Below, one piece after another: positions 34,470 through 47,098 of a stretch of DNA of 64,000 bases. Location of the stretch: NCBI GenBank assembly GCA_022495995.1, contig JAFEMH010001238.1, positions 124,001 to 188,000 on the forward strand. The letters are read 5' to 3'. The notes under the pieces are model-generated. The model worked only from the letters and a program-made list of their open reading frames with translations. It did no database searches and was not told where the DNA came from. Source of the stretch: Adenophora triphylla var. japonica. Lineage: Eukaryota; Streptophyta; Magnoliopsida; Asterales; Campanulaceae. Made by a program: the position numbers and the translations under genes. The first letter of the stretch is position 1. The number at the start of each line of letters is the position of its first letter.

Positions 34470-34470
34470 G

Positions 34471-34482
34471 TGGTATCAGAGC
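34471..34482 (+). other. Element E primer-binding site
   Basis: TGGTATCAGAGC, one base after the LTR: the standard copia site complementary to the 3' end of initiator-Met tRNA. Confidence 0.92.
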
Positions 34483-34711
34483 CCCGTTCGTATCATTAAG
34501 TTTGAATTAACATGCTAGAAAAGTAGTATAAAATCGTTTATATGTTCTTTTGCATGTTTTGTATGCGATAGATTAATTGTTTTTGAAAAAATATGCCTAA
34601 TTCGTGTTCTAATGATATTGAATTAAATCTGTTAAAAGTCGTTTGCATGATTTAGTTGCTCTGTGATTTAGAATTGATTGAATTCTGGAAACCTGAAAAA
34701 CAGTCATCCTG

Positions 34712-34769
34712 TGTCACGCGACAGAACTAGCTTCTGTCATGCGACAGAACTTGCTTCTGTCACGCGACA
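34712..34769 (+). repeat. Triple TGTCACGCGACA palindrome in element E leader
   Basis: Three copies of TGTCRYGCGACA at 34712, 34735 and 34758, exactly 23 bp apart, with AGAACTWGCTTC between. Each is a 12-bp near-perfect palindrome. Confidence 0.85.
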
Positions 34770-35808
34770 CTTTTAGCCCAATCTGGGCGATATCGGTTGA
34801 TGAACAATCTGGTTAATCTATGAATGTGTTTACAATCTGATATGTTTATGTGTTAATCTGGATGCTATAAAATTGAGTTTATAGGGCTATGCTAGATTAA
34901 TTCATTATTTATGCATGCTTAGTTAATTAAAATATGATTTTAATAATTATTGCGATGCATGTTTTACTTGTTCTTACGTGCTAAGAAATTTTATGTTTAG
35001 TTGAAACATTGCTTTATAGTTTCCTATTATGTTTAGATTTAGACATTAAAATTTTGAATTTTATGATTGTTCATGGAAACAAGTCATAATTACGCGAAAT
35101 TTAAAAGGAAACTGATTGTTTATAAAAGGTAGTGATTATGTTGCCAAATCAGAGCTGATTTCTGATTGTGCATGTCTAGGAGAGTTCTGTTTAAGGAAGA
35201 GTTGGTACTTAAGTAGTCCTTGTGGCTCACCTATCTTCCTGGGAACTTATCTGGTGCACGATTATGACTATCTTTGCTGATATGCTTATAATCTACCTTA
35301 AAGAACCTTCATTTAACTTTTAAGTTCTTTATGCCAATTCATGATTAAAACACTTGAGACCATTCGGATAGTTTTGGGTGGGCTTGCCATAGCAAGGTGC
35401 TTTGATTCTATTCGAATGCGAGCAAGATGAGGAAATGGTGGTTCCTATACGTTTAAAGTGAATGAACTTAATTGGGTTATCAAAATGATTTTGGACCCAA
35501 GGCATAAGACGAGATTAAAATATACCTAGACATATGATGTCTTGAATAAATTTCATAAAAGATCTAAGAGTCATATATGTGATATGATGGATGTTTTCTA
35601 CCTAATTAATTTAATTTTGAGCGGTTTGCCATAGCAAACTTGAAATTGAATTAAAGTTGGATCTTAGCCCATTAAATGTATATTATGCTTATTTGCATTT
35701 GAAGGTGTATAATTTAGTGGAAGCATTTTATATAAATGCATTATACTTCTCATATGATATGTTTACTTATATGTGTTCATATTTTATGTATATCTTTTTG
35801 TAGAATAA

Positions 35809-37914
35809 ATGGCATCAAACAATAATCACTTTTCACTGCGATCTGTCCTTGAGAAGGAAAAGTTGGAAGAGAATGGTACAAACTATATGGATTGGATCCG
35901 TAGTTTGAGAATTGTTCTCAAGCAAGAAGAAAACCATGCGTTCTCGAGGAACCTATTCCACGAACTGCTTTTGCCCATGCTACTAGGGCAGTGAGGGATC
36001 AATATCTGAAGCACAAGTGTGACTCTACAGATGTTGGTTGCCTCATGCTCTCCGCCATGTGCAAGAACCTTCAGAAGGATCTTGAGCACTTGGGGAGAGT
36101 TGACCTAAACAATCGACTGATGAAAATGTTTCAAGTACAAGCTAGGCAAGAAAGGTACAACACAGTTACGGTCTTGACCTCATGCAAGATGAGTGAAGGA
36201 CAAGCTGTTGGTCCCCATTCTCTTAAGTTGAAGGGCCACATTGAGCATCTTGAAAGGCTCGGTTTTCCAATTAGCCAAGAGTTGGCTACCGACATAATAT
36301 TGAATTCATTACCCAAAAGTTTTAGTAATTTCATAATGCACTATAATATGGGTGGAATGAATAAAAACCTTTCCGAGTTAGTTCAAATGTTGAACACTGC
36401 GGAAACCAATATTGTCGAGAAGAAAACCGACCAAGTGCTGATGGTTAACAAGGGGAAGGGTTTCAAGGGTAAAGGAAAAGCAAAGGTTTCTAATACTAAG
36501 GCAAAAGTTGCCAAACCCAAAGAGGCTTCCAAGCCTAAAGAGGCTAAGCCCAAGTCCCAAGAGGACGCAGTCTGCTTCCATTGTAATGAGATTGGACATT
36601 GGAGGAGAAACTGCGCAAAATACAAGGAAGCACTGAAGAAGAGCAAAGGAGTTGCTTCGACTTCAGGTATCTTTGTTATAGATATATTCCTATCTACTTC
36701 TAGTTATTGGGTATTGGATACCGGATGTGAAACTCACATTTGTTTAAATGTGCAGGGTCTAAAGAACAGAAGGATGCTTAAGGAAGGTGAAGTGGACCTA
36801 CGTGTGGGGAATGGAGCAAGAGTTGCTGCATTAGCCGTAGGAACTTATGAAGTTACTTTACCTAGTGGACTAATACTTGTTTTGAACAATTGTTATTACG
36901 TTCCAGCTTTAAGTAGGAATATTATTTCGATTTCATGTTTGGATAATGAAGGTTTTAATTTTCTTATATGTGATAAGAAATTTTCCATTTACAAGAGTGA
37001 TATGCATTATTATCTTCTTGTTTCATTCAATGGCCTTTATATTCTTGATGTTGAAAATCGTGATAATGATGTCTATAACATTAACAAGAGATCTAAACCC
37101 AATGATGTAAACCACACTTACTTATGGCATTGTCGTCTTGGCCATATAAACGAGAAACGCATTTCTAAACTCCACAAAGATGGATTTTTAGACTCACATG
37201 ATTATGAATCTTATGAGACATGCGAATCTTGTTTACTTGGCAAGATGACCAAGGACCCATTTACCAAAACTGGTGAAAGGGAGGGCGACTTATTAGGACT
37301 CATACATACCGATGTATGTGGGCCTATGAGTAGCGATGCTAGGGAAGGATTTCGGTACTTCATAACATTCACTGATGATTATAGTAGATTTTGATATGTT
37401 TATCTAATGAAACATAAAAGTGAATCATTTGAGATATTTTGAATATTTCAAAATGAGGTGCAAAATCAACTTGGCAAAACTATTAAGGTACTTCGATCTG
37501 ATCGAGGTGGCGAATATTTGAGCCAAGAATTTGACAGTCATCTTAAGAGTTGTGGAATTGTTTCAGAACTCTCTCCACCCGGAACACCACAATGGAATGG
37601 TGTGTCTGAAAGGAGGAATAGAACTTTGTTGGACATGGTTCATTCTATGATGAGTCAAGTTGAGCTTCCTTTATCCTTTTGGGGATATGCACTAGAAACT
37701 GATGCTTTCACTATAAACAGAGTTCCTACCAAATCGGTTCAAAAGACCCCATATGAGATGTGGCATGGAAGAAAACCTAGTTTGTCTTTCATGAAGATTT
37801 AGGGTTGCGATGCATATGTCAAGAAGTTAACTTCTGACAAGCTAGCATCCAAATCTGACAAATGTGTTTTCGTGGGATATCCTAAGAAAACCAAAGGATA
37901 CTATTTCTACAACT
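35809..37914 (+). pseudogene. Element E gag, protease and integrase
   Basis: ATG at 35809 opens copia gag (FSLRSVLEKEKLEENGTNYMDW). A frameshift near 35990 moves to the frame 35991-37394. That frame has the CCHC zinc knuckle CFHCNEIGHWRRNC (about residues 195-208), the protease active site LDTGCETHIC, the integrase zinc-binding HCRLGHI...CESCLLGK and the core HTDVCGPM / TFTDDYSRF. TGA at 37392-37394, another TGA near 37440, TAG at 37800-37802 and TGA near 37914 interrupt it. The second and third catalytic regions lie in frame 37458-37802 (RSDRGGEYLSQEF, then WGYALETDAF). Confidence 0.92.
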
Positions 37915-38042
37915 GAAATGAGAACAAAGTATTTGTTGCTCGAAATGGTACTTTCTTAGAAAAGGAGTTTCTTCGCAAAGGAACCAGTGGGAGTAAAATA
38001 GATCTCGAAGAAATTCGAGAACCCGAAAACAACATTGAACCA

Positions 38043-39765
38043 ATGGTAGAGACTGAACCAAGTTCACAAAGAGTTGTGGAACCGGTTCAAGATGCACAAG
38101 TTCTTCGTCGAAGTGGTAGGTCACGATCTGAACCCGAGAGATATGGATTTCTCTTTACGGAAAGTGATGAAGTGGAGTTAATCGAAAACGATGAACCTAC
38201 TTGCTATCAAGAGGCGATGTCCGCTCCTGATTCGGAAAAATGGCAAGAGGCCATGAAGTCCGAATTACAATCCATGGCTGATAATCAAGTTTGGAACTTG
38301 ATTGATCCTCCCGAAAGTGTAAAAATCATAGGGTGCAAACGGGTCATCAAGAAGAAGAACGACATGGATGGGAAGGTGCACACCTATAAGGCTAGGCTTG
38401 TAGCTAAGGGATATAGGCAGGTTCATGGTATCGACTATGATGAAACCTTTTCGCCTGTAGCTATGCTTAAGTCTATTAGAATTTTAATTGCCATAGCCGC
38501 ATATTATGACTATGAGATATGGAAAATGGATGTCAAAACATCTTTCCTTAATGGGAAGTTGCTTGAGGATGTATACATGATACAACCTGAAGGTTTTGTC
38601 AGTCCAGAAAATTCTAACAAGGTGTGTAAGTTGCAAAAATCCATTTATGGATTAAAACAAGCTTCTAGGAGTTGGAATCTACGTTTTGATGAAGCAATCA
38701 AGGAGTTTGGCTTTATCAAAAACGAAGATGGACCTTGTGTATACAAGAAAATTAGTGGGAGCGTAGCATTATTTTGGTGTTGTATGTCGACGATATCTTA
38801 CTCATTGGAAATGACATTCCTGCACTACAGACTGTCAAGTCTTGGTTAGGAAAGTGCTTTTCAATGAAAGATATGGGCGAAGCCGCATATATCCTTGGTA
38901 TCAAGATCTATAGAGATAGATCCAAAAGGATGATTGGTTTAAGTCAAAGTACTTACATTGACAAGGTCCTTAGAAGATTCCAAATGGAAAATTCTAAAAG
39001 AGGAAACTTGCCAATGTTACATGGTATATCTCTTAGCAAGAATCAAAGTCCTAAGACTAATGATGAGCGAAAGAGAATGAATGGTATTCCATATGCTTCG
39101 GCAATTGGGTCTATCATGTATGCTATGTTATGTACTAGACCCGATGTCTCGTGTGCTCTAAGCATGACGAGTAGGTACCAATCGGATCCCTACGAACCAC
39201 ATTGGATAGCAGTCAAGATTATCCTTAAGTACTTACGAAGAACTATCTTGTCTTTGGAGGAATGGAAGAAGATCTTGTAGTTAAAGGCTACACAGATGCT
39301 AGCTTCCAAACCGACAAAGATGATTTCAGATCGCAGTCTGGATTTTTGTTTACGCTTAATGGAGGCACTGTGAGTTGGAAAAGTTCCAAGCAAAGTACCA
39401 TCGCTGATTCTACAACCGAAGCTGAGTACATAGCGGCATCCGATGCAGCTAAGGAAGCAGTTTGGATCAAGAAGTTCATTAGTGATTTGAAAGTCGTTCC
39501 AAGCATCAGAGATCCTATTGAACTTTACTGTGACAACAATGGTGCCATTGCACAAGTAAAGGAACCAAGGTCACACCAGAGATCCAAACAAATACTTCGA
39601 CGTTTCCACATTATTCGTGAGATATGTGAAAGGGAAGACGTAAAGATATGCACAATAGACACTGATGACAACGTGGCGGACCCATTAACTAAGGCTCTTC
39701 CACAAGCTAAGCATGATGGTCATGTTAGGTCCGTGGGTATTCGATACATGGTAGATTGGGCCTAG
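38043..39765 (+). pseudogene. Element E reverse transcriptase and RNase H
   Basis: Copia RT starts near EAMSAPDSEKWQEAM (frame 38043-38849), with YKARLVAKGY, VKTSFLNGKL and LQKSIYGLKQASRSW. A frameshift near 38775 leads to YVDDILLIGND in frame 38774-39280. A further shift near 39265 leads to RNase H (YTDASFQTDKDDFRSQSG, AEYIAASDAAKEAVW, VADPLTKALPQAKH) ending TAG at 39763-39765. Frames are otherwise long, in keeping with recent loss of function. Confidence 0.92.
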
Positions 39766-39779
39766 TGCAAGTGGGAGAC
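39766..39779 (+). other. Element E polypurine tract
   Basis: AAGTGGGAGAC stands immediately before the 3' LTR. It primes plus-strand synthesis in this class of element. Confidence 0.85.
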
Positions 39780-41139
39780 TGTTAGTGTTATGTCCTAGGC
39801 CTATGATTGATAGACTTACGTGTTGACATTATTTATTATTATATGAGATGTTTATCATTTGATTATTATATGTTTTGTATATTTGTTTATAATAATCTCC
39901 GTCCCTAATTATTAAGAGAATAATTAGTATAATTGTCAATGGATAATCATACGATGATTATATGCATAGAGATGCACATTGAAATTATGGGTACTTGTTA
40001 GAGAACAAGTGACTGGACTTGACCCGTATGAGATTTATGTCATGGTCAAATGTCATAATTAAATCTCAAATTGTCACTTAATTTAGTCCCTAGACCTGAG
40101 ATTATCATGACCTTACATATGATGAAAGTTATGTTTGATTTTAGTCAAACGGTATCTTAACACGATATCTATAAAGGCTATCTTTGGCATGATCGGATTC
40201 ATGATGGGAAGGATGATAAGTCAAGATGGAATTTGTCCCTCGGAAGAGAGATGTTTTGCTTGGGCCCCTCGATGAGTGATAATGATGAAAGTGTATGGCC
40301 GTACCCCAATATGATTGGAATTATCATTATACTCAAGAATCGAGAAAGCATTGAACAAAGACAAGTTGACGAGGACCATGACTTGTGTTCAATATAACAT
40401 CGCGAGACAAAGGGAGAAATGAAAGTGCACCGTTGGAAACGTGAACTCTTACGTTACATTATTTAGGTAGACATGATGGCTTGCTAGAGTCCGCTTATGT
40501 CTTATGAGGGTCGATATGATCGAACTTATTGCCAACATAATGTAATCCTATTGGGTCACACACAACTAGAATGAATTGATTAAACCATTGGAAGAATGAT
40601 TGAGAAAACTCCTCACTGGGCTTGTTAGGCCGTGCGACAGAACAGGCCATGTGATGTGTCTGGTCGTGCGACACAACAAGCCACTGAGGCGGTTTGACAG
40701 AATCCTTTCCTATTTTGATTAGGATTCATATTCTATACTAATGTATTATAAATATGAACGTCTGTCAACCCAAAAAGGTGAGCCAAAATTCTCAATAGAA
40801 ATTCACAAACATATTCTCAATATTATTCCAAGGGTTTATAGGATCTAGCAATCTTCAAGAAATTGTTCTTGAATTCATTCAAAGGTGTGGATACCGAAAG
40901 AGGGTCTTCGCTTGTTCATCGATCAAGACCTAGAGTTCAAGCAAGTTGAAGAACGAAGTTTGTGATTTGAAATCACATAATCAAATCGTTCGATAGCTCA
41001 AGAACGGAAAGCGTTCAAAGGTTGGTAACATCTATCTCGTAGTTTTCAAGTTAATTATATAGAACGAATCCTAGGACTTCTTGGGTTTTATGTTATTTTA
41101 TGCTTAATTTCGCTGCGCATGGACCCGTAAAACCCAACA
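39780..41139 (+). repeat. Element E 3' LTR
   Basis: 1,360 bp, co-linear with 33110-34469 without visible indels. Confidence 0.95.
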
Positions 41140-41144
41140 CGATC

Positions 41145-41290
41145 TTCGGATTGGGTGGATGCGGTGCTCCCTGACCTTTCAAATCCATCACTTAAGCCCC
41201 GAACCCAAATCTCTTAAAATGTTTTTCTTATTGTTTTCCTAAATAAATAATAAGTGGTGACTCTGTGTTCATTAAAACCGCACTGCTACA
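41145..41290 (+). repeat. Element D 5' LTR, right part
   Basis: Resumes after the copia insertion at TTCGGATTGGG and ends GCTACA. TGGTGACTCTG (41255-41265) is the U5 copy of the primer-site core. Confidence 0.85.
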
Positions 41291-41293
41291 GTT

Positions 41294-41311
41294 TGGCGTC
41301 TCTGCTTGGGA
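41294..41311 (+). other. Element D primer-binding site
   Basis: TGGCGTCTCTGCTTGGGA, three bases after the LTR. It differs at two or three positions from the sites in C and F. Confidence 0.7.
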
Positions 41312-42573
41312 TATGAAATTAAAATTAAAGTGGCTCAGACTTGTGTCAATTAATGGGGATTTTCAAAAAAAAAAAACGATTTCCTGTTCAATTTCAGGCT
41401 AGTCCCGCACGAGACAACCCTTTGTCTCGCACGAGATAAAGCCCCTGTAACCTGTTCTATTTTTTGGTTTTTCTTGTTCGTTTTGAGATTCAAGATAAAA
41501 TTCGAACATGCAAGGGGGATCCCAGATTACAGTGTTTGCAGAGTTCTTTCATCTCATGGCCTCCCTTAAGATGTAGGACTCGAAATGGTTGTTTATTTTA
41601 TTTAAGTAATGTTTCTTATTTAAATTGCGTGAGATTGATTTTTTTTATTAAAGACCGGTCCATTGAGGATTTGGGAGTTGTAAATTTAATTTAATTTAAT
41701 TCTCTCTCTCTCTACTCTTTATGTGGAACTACGACGGCCTGAGTCTTCCTAATTTGGGAGAAACATAGGCAACCACTTGGTACGGCCATTATCTGTTTTT
41801 CTTTTAGTTTTCAAAAAAAAAAAAAATTCTATTTTGCTCTATCACCTAGAATTGACCCTCACACACGCGCACTTCATGATATAACTGTCATTGCACTACA
41901 TACCTTTGATAAAACTCGGGATCCACACTAAGGACGGATGACGGTAATCACCTAATCGTCGGTCTCTCCAAAGTTGGATCATCCCACCTCGTGTTTTCAA
42001 TCCACCTAGATTGTCAATATCGCGAGGAGCCTAGCCGTAAACCCTGCATCAACCACATATCATGTAGATTTACTTTTTAGGACACTCCGTAATCGGTCGG
42101 TTTGATCTTGGAATCTTTGTAATCCCTTGTCAAGATCATTTTTTGTGCAATAAGCCATGAAAAAGAAATCAATAAATTGTCGCTTCGGATTTGTTCCTTC
42201 GGAAATGTCCCTATAATTGTCCCTTCGGATTTGCCCCTAAAGAGAAAAATTCTTATCAAATTCATTGCACAAAACTCGATGTTACTTGAGATAAACTTGA
42301 CCCCTAGGTCCTTAGGTTTGGATTTTGAATGTTAGAAACCCCCAAAACAGATTTTCCGTCCGATCAAAATTAGGATTAAAATTAGAAAAAATGTGACTTC
42401 CAGTGGTGTTGTCTCACGCGAGTCTACTTGTCCCGTGCGAGACAATTGTTCTGTCTTTTCATATTTTGGTCAAAACCTTCAAGCCTTCATACACCCTATT
42501 CAGCCGACTTGTTGGGACTCGATCATGGTTTAACACAATTGCTACACATCTAGGTTCATCGCCAAAGCTCGAC
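41312..42573 (+). other. Element D leader region
   Basis: Non-coding leader between primer site and gag. It contains two palindrome pairs (41402-41415 with 41423-41438, and 42410-42425 with 42429-42444) and the CTACG/CATAG two-stem motif copy 4 (outer 41729-41733/41764-41768, inner CTTCC 41745-41749 with GGGAG 41756-41760). The matching leader of F is at 45756-47098. Confidence 0.75.
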
Positions 42574-43663
42574 ATAATGTCTACTTCTCTTTCTGTCATC
42601 GAAGCCGAAATCAAGGAAACTAAGGCCGAACTCATCGAAGCCCTGCTTAGGATGGATGAACAAAGTAAGAAAATTAATGAGCAAAATGCCCAAATGGCCG
42701 CCCTCATGCAAGAGGGATGGTAGTGATGAAACTACTAAACTTGGTAATCATGTAACTAAGAACTACCTTGAAAAGAAACTTGCAACCCTTGACACTTTAA
42801 AAGGATCATTCGTCCCATTTGATCCCGATGCTCTTCAACAATTCATCACCAAGTTTCCTCGCAAGTACAAGACACCCGATATTGCCAAGTTTAATGGCAC
42901 TACTTGTCCTCGAGCTCATGTTGAGACCTACACTTGGGCTATGCTTTCAATGGGCGTTGATAACGCAATCTTGGCCCAATGCTTTCCTCAAACTTTGGAG
43001 GGTGCTGCAAGGGATTGGTACATGTCTCTTCCTACGACTACAAGGCTTGACTGGTCGTCTGCATGTTTAGTCTTCCAAAGGCAGTTTGAAAACAACTCCA
43101 CTTACCGCCCTACTAGGAGGGATCTTGAACAAACCAAGCAACATGCAAATGAGTCTTTTGCTGACTTTGCTAGAAGATGGAGACTCAATCTTACTGAAAT
43201 TGTCGAAAGACCTACTCTCAAAGAGCAAATTCACATCTTCCTCCAATGCCTCCGTGATGAATTTCAAGAGAAGCTCGCCGGTAATTACTTTCCTAGTTTC
43301 AATAAACTTAATGAGTCCGAAATTAGGATTGATGACTTCCTAAAAAGTAAAAAGAAGGAAAGTACTTTTCACTACAACAAGCCCACCACAAGTAAAGATG
43401 CTTCAGTCAATACTATTGCATTCAACCGCCCCAACACCGACAAGTATTCTGCTGTTCCTCCTCTCGAAAAGAAAAAGAGGCACTATGGAAAACTTGAAGG
43501 AATCACTCAAGAAGAACTCTTCGATGCGCTTGTCAAGAATGAAAAGATCAAACCAAGGGAAGGTGGTCCTCCTAGGGATATGGGTCCTAATCATGCTCAT
43601 CACTTATTTTGCAAGTACCACAATTTCACCGGCCATGACACCAACACTTGCCACCACTTGTAG
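42574..43663 (+). pseudogene. Element D gag
   Basis: ATG at 42574 (MSTSLSVIEAE, then a coiled segment RMDEQSKKINEQNAQ). At 42717 about 210 bp present in F (47236-47446) are missing, shifting the frame. The retrotransposon gag domain continues in the frame ending 43663: PDIAKFNGTTCPRAHVETY, AARDWYMSLP, LKEQIHIFLQCLRDEFQEKL. The C-terminal CKYHNFTGHDTNTCHH is the Tat/Ogre-type zinc-knuckle-like motif, followed by TAG. Apart from the deletion the domain is open. No pol follows, and the next recognisable feature is the 3' repeat region. Confidence 0.85.
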
Positions 43664-44742
43664 GACGTCATCCAAGACCTCTTTGACAATGGAGGGTTAG
43701 AACGTTTCAACGTCATCACCAATCCTCTCCCTCATAATACATGAAGAAAATGAAGCTCCAAGAAGAAACCTACACTTACCACTTTGGGGCTACAACTGTC
43801 TTCTCCCTCTCTCCTTTGATAGAAGTAGATTAGGTTTTAAATTTTCAAGTACGAACTCGAAGAGTCGTTCTGTCTTTCTAGTACTTCTCACCTCCTCTAG
43901 TTTGTGTCATCTAAACTATCGAGTATGTTTTTAATTTCTCCGTTAATCAAAGTCATTTTCTTTTCCTAAACACTTTCCCTAAGGTTGTTCTACCACATGA
44001 GTATCATTTAATTCATGCAAAATAATGGACCCTCCATTCCCTAAATCATCGCAAAAAAATTAAAAAAAAGAAACTTCTAAACGAGTTTAAGAAGAAAGTT
44101 ATCATTAAAAGGCTTAAGGGCCTATCATTACCCCTACTGAAAGTCAAAGGTCAATAAACGAAAAAAATCAAAGGTGCTGCTGTCAACCTTCATTCCAAGA
44201 AGAGTGCGACTACTCAATTCAAAGCTTTAAGAGTACAAAAAAAAACTCTCAAGCTTTCATCACCCCCACAACAAAGGTGAAACTTCAAAGACATGAAGGA
44301 CTCTCCCACAAAGAAGAAGAGTCATGTGATACCAACAAAAGAAATGAAAATTACTCAACATCCTTTTACAACAAGTGAAGAAGACTTTCACTATCAAGAA
44401 AAATATTTACCCTTAAGTCATACTAATGATTGACTTTCTTCTCAAACTTATTTAGAAATTTCTAGATGATATACGGTTCATTAAAAGGTGGAACAACTTT
44501 TCTAGATCTTTGAGCCAAGTAGCGTTCCTTATTGAGTCTAGAGGTTTCCTGTTAGTCACTCTCATACACACTCTTGAAATTCAAGCATCAATACTGGGGA
44601 TTCCTAACCTTTCCTCCCCCAGTCAATCTCTACTTCAACTCTTCAAAATAATCAAATCTACTTTAGGAGCTTTCCACTTTGCTTCTCAATCTCATCATTA
44701 GAGAATACACTTCTCTAAAGAGTCAATGCTTGGATCACCTTC
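43664..44742 (+). other. Element D post-gag region up to the F insertion
   Basis: AT-rich with A runs, closely matched by 48390-49442 of F. It stops at CCTTC (44738-44742), where F is inserted. No coding sequence is seen beyond a short tail that would extend gag past its TAG. Confidence 0.75.
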
Positions 44743-45733
44743 TGTAGACACCCCATTCTGAACCAATAATTCATGATTACACTACTCTTCGTCTCTCTTT
44801 TGTGTTTTGATGAAAGCATATTAGTTTCGTCATGTTTCGTTAAGTTCCTAACTAACCTCGTTAGTTTTGGACCTAACTGACTAACAGAATAACTGAAGAG
44901 GACAAAATGGTCATTTGACTAGTTGTCCCACGTGGGACATGCGTGTCTCGCGCGAGATAATTCCTCTGCAGGATGTGCAGAATCACTTTCCTTCTCCGTT
45001 TCAACCTCTTTTCTTGATAAATTTTATCATCCGGTTCTCCAATAGCATTTGAGTTCTGGAACCTTTCTAGGGTGGTTTCCCTCTCCAACTTTACCTCTCA
45101 AACCCCCTATAAATACCTGATGACTTTCAGTATTTCAGAGGTCCCAGATTCTTAATCGAAAGCATACAACACACATACTTTGTTGGTTTCTTTCCACGAA
45201 AGACTCCTGCAAATCACTCTAAATAAACTCCTAAATTTGTCCATCAACCACGTTAATTGACGAACATCAAGGCTCAAGCCTAAAATCGAGGCGGAACTCT
45301 ACCCGAATCACTTCTCGACCGAGGAAAACACTTAAACCACGTTCTAAATCAAACACTCCCTAAACACAAGGTAAACTCCTTTTACTTTCTTCTTCTTAAC
45401 CCCTCTAATTGCTTTTAGAGTAGTGTAATCCTATCAAAAGGATTAGCCTAGAGTCCCTTCAATCCATGGAGGCGATCTCGAAGCATACAATCCGACATTC
45501 CTAATTATGAAATTAATTAGGATTTTCTTATTATTGTATTAATTTGATTGATAATATTGATTGGCAAGACCGATTTTCGAATTGGGTGGAATTGGTGCTC
45601 CTCGACCTTCCCATTCCATAACTTAACCCCCGAACCCTCAAATCTCTTTAAAATAAAAAATGTTTTTCTTATTGTTTTCCTAAATAAATGATAAGTGGCG
45701 ACTATGTTATTCAATAAAAATATCAACGCTACA
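44743..45733 (+). repeat. Element F 5' LTR
   Basis: 991 bp. Palindromes TGTCCCACGTGGGACA (44924-44939, perfect, with a CACGTG centre) and TGTCTCGCGCGAGATA (44944-44959). TATA box CTATAAATAC (45107-45116). U5 primer-like TGGCGACTATG (45696-45706). Confidence 0.93.
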
Positions 45734-45737
45734 GTTT

Positions 45738-45755
45738 TGGCAACTCTGCTGGGGA
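45738..45755 (+). other. Element F primer-binding site
   Basis: TGGCAACTCTGCTGGGGA, four bases after the LTR; same class as in C. Confidence 0.75.
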
Positions 45756-46260
45756 TAATTAATTAAGAGGGTTATACTTGCGCACAATTGAGTATTATCA
45801 ATCTTTTTATTTTTCTGTAAAAATTTGATTTTTCTATATATTTCGGAATTTTTTTGTACTGTTTTCGTCAAAAAAAAAAAATTACTGTCAGACTGCTTTT
45901 CCAGCACGGGACAAGGTAGTCCCGCGCGAAACTAATATTCTGCCACTTTCTCTGTTTGGCGGCGGCATAATAAAGAAAAAAAAGGGCTAGGTCAAGTTGA
46001 CTTTTATCAATATTTGACCTTATCAAAAAAAAAAATGAAAACTTACAGAAAAGTTTTAAAAATTCAGAAAAGTCAAAATTATTATTTCTATTTTTTTTGT
46101 ACTAAATTTATTTTGCAGTGTAGAGTAATTATTAATTACTTGAACTATATATCTGTGTGCGATTGGTTTTTTGATTTAAAGTCCGGTCCATGGCGGATTT
46201 GAGAGTTGTAATTTAAATTAATTAATTAATTTATTTATTTCTCTCTCTCTCCTTTATGTG

Positions 46261-46309
46261 GAACTACGACAGCCTGAGTCTTCCTAAATTGGAAGAAACG
46301 TAGGCAATC
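46261..46309 (+). other. CTACG/CGTAG two-stem motif, copy 5
   Basis: Outer CTACG 46264-46268 with CGTAG 46299-46303. Inner CTTCC 46280-46284 with GGAAG 46291-46295, where D has CTTCC with GGGAG. Confidence 0.65.
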
Positions 46310-47098
46310 ACTTGGTGCAGCCATTATCTATTTTTCTTTAGTTAAAAAAAACTTTCTATTTTATTCTATCACCTAGAATTGACTCACAAACGCGCACTCA
46401 TAATATAATTGTCATTGCACTACATACCCTGATTAACCCGAGATTCACACTAAGGACGGATGACGGTAACCACCTAGTCGCCGGTCTCTCCGAAGTTAGA
46501 TCATTCCACTCCGCGTCTTCTATCCATCTAGATTGTCATATCGCGGGGAGCCTAGCCTTTCAGCCCTGCATCGTCACATATCATGTAGATTGACTTTTTA
46601 AGACACTCTGTGACCGGTCGATTTGATCTTGGAGTCCTTGTAATCCCTTGTGAAGATCTTATTTTGTGCAATAATCCATGGAAAAGAAATCAAAAAACTG
46701 TCGTTTCGGAATTGTTCCTTCGGAAATGTCCCTATGATTGTCCCTTCGAATTTGCCCCTAAAAAAAGAAAAATTTCTCACCAAATTTATTGCATAAAACT
46801 CGATGTTACTTGAGATGACTTCGACCCCTCGGTCCTTAGGTTTGGTTTTCGAATGTTAGAAACCCCCAAAACGGATTTTCTGTCCGACCAAAATTAGGAC
46901 TAAAATAAAAAAATGTGACTTCTAGTGGTGTTGTCTCGCGCGAGACTACTTGTCCCGTGCGAGACAAGTGTTCGGTCTTTTCGTGTTTTGGCCAAAACCT
47001 TCAAGCCTTCATTCACCCTATTCAGCCGACTTATTGGGACTCGATCATGGTTTAACACGGTTGCTACACATCTAGGTTCATCGCCAAGGCTCGACGCA

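Larger units (their letters stand above)
33110..41139 (+). mobile_element. Element E: Ty1/copia retrotransposon
   Basis: 8,030 bp. Both LTRs are 1,360 bp and end TGTTAG...CAACA. The exact target duplication is CGATC (33105-33109, 41140-41144), with the empty target present in the 3' LTR of D at 54226-54255. The LTR pair shows about 21 substitutions by eye (about 1.5%), so it is the youngest datable insertion here. A single gag-pol frame (about 35809-39765) has copia order (integrase before RT), but carries at least two frameshifts and four stops. Confidence 0.95.
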
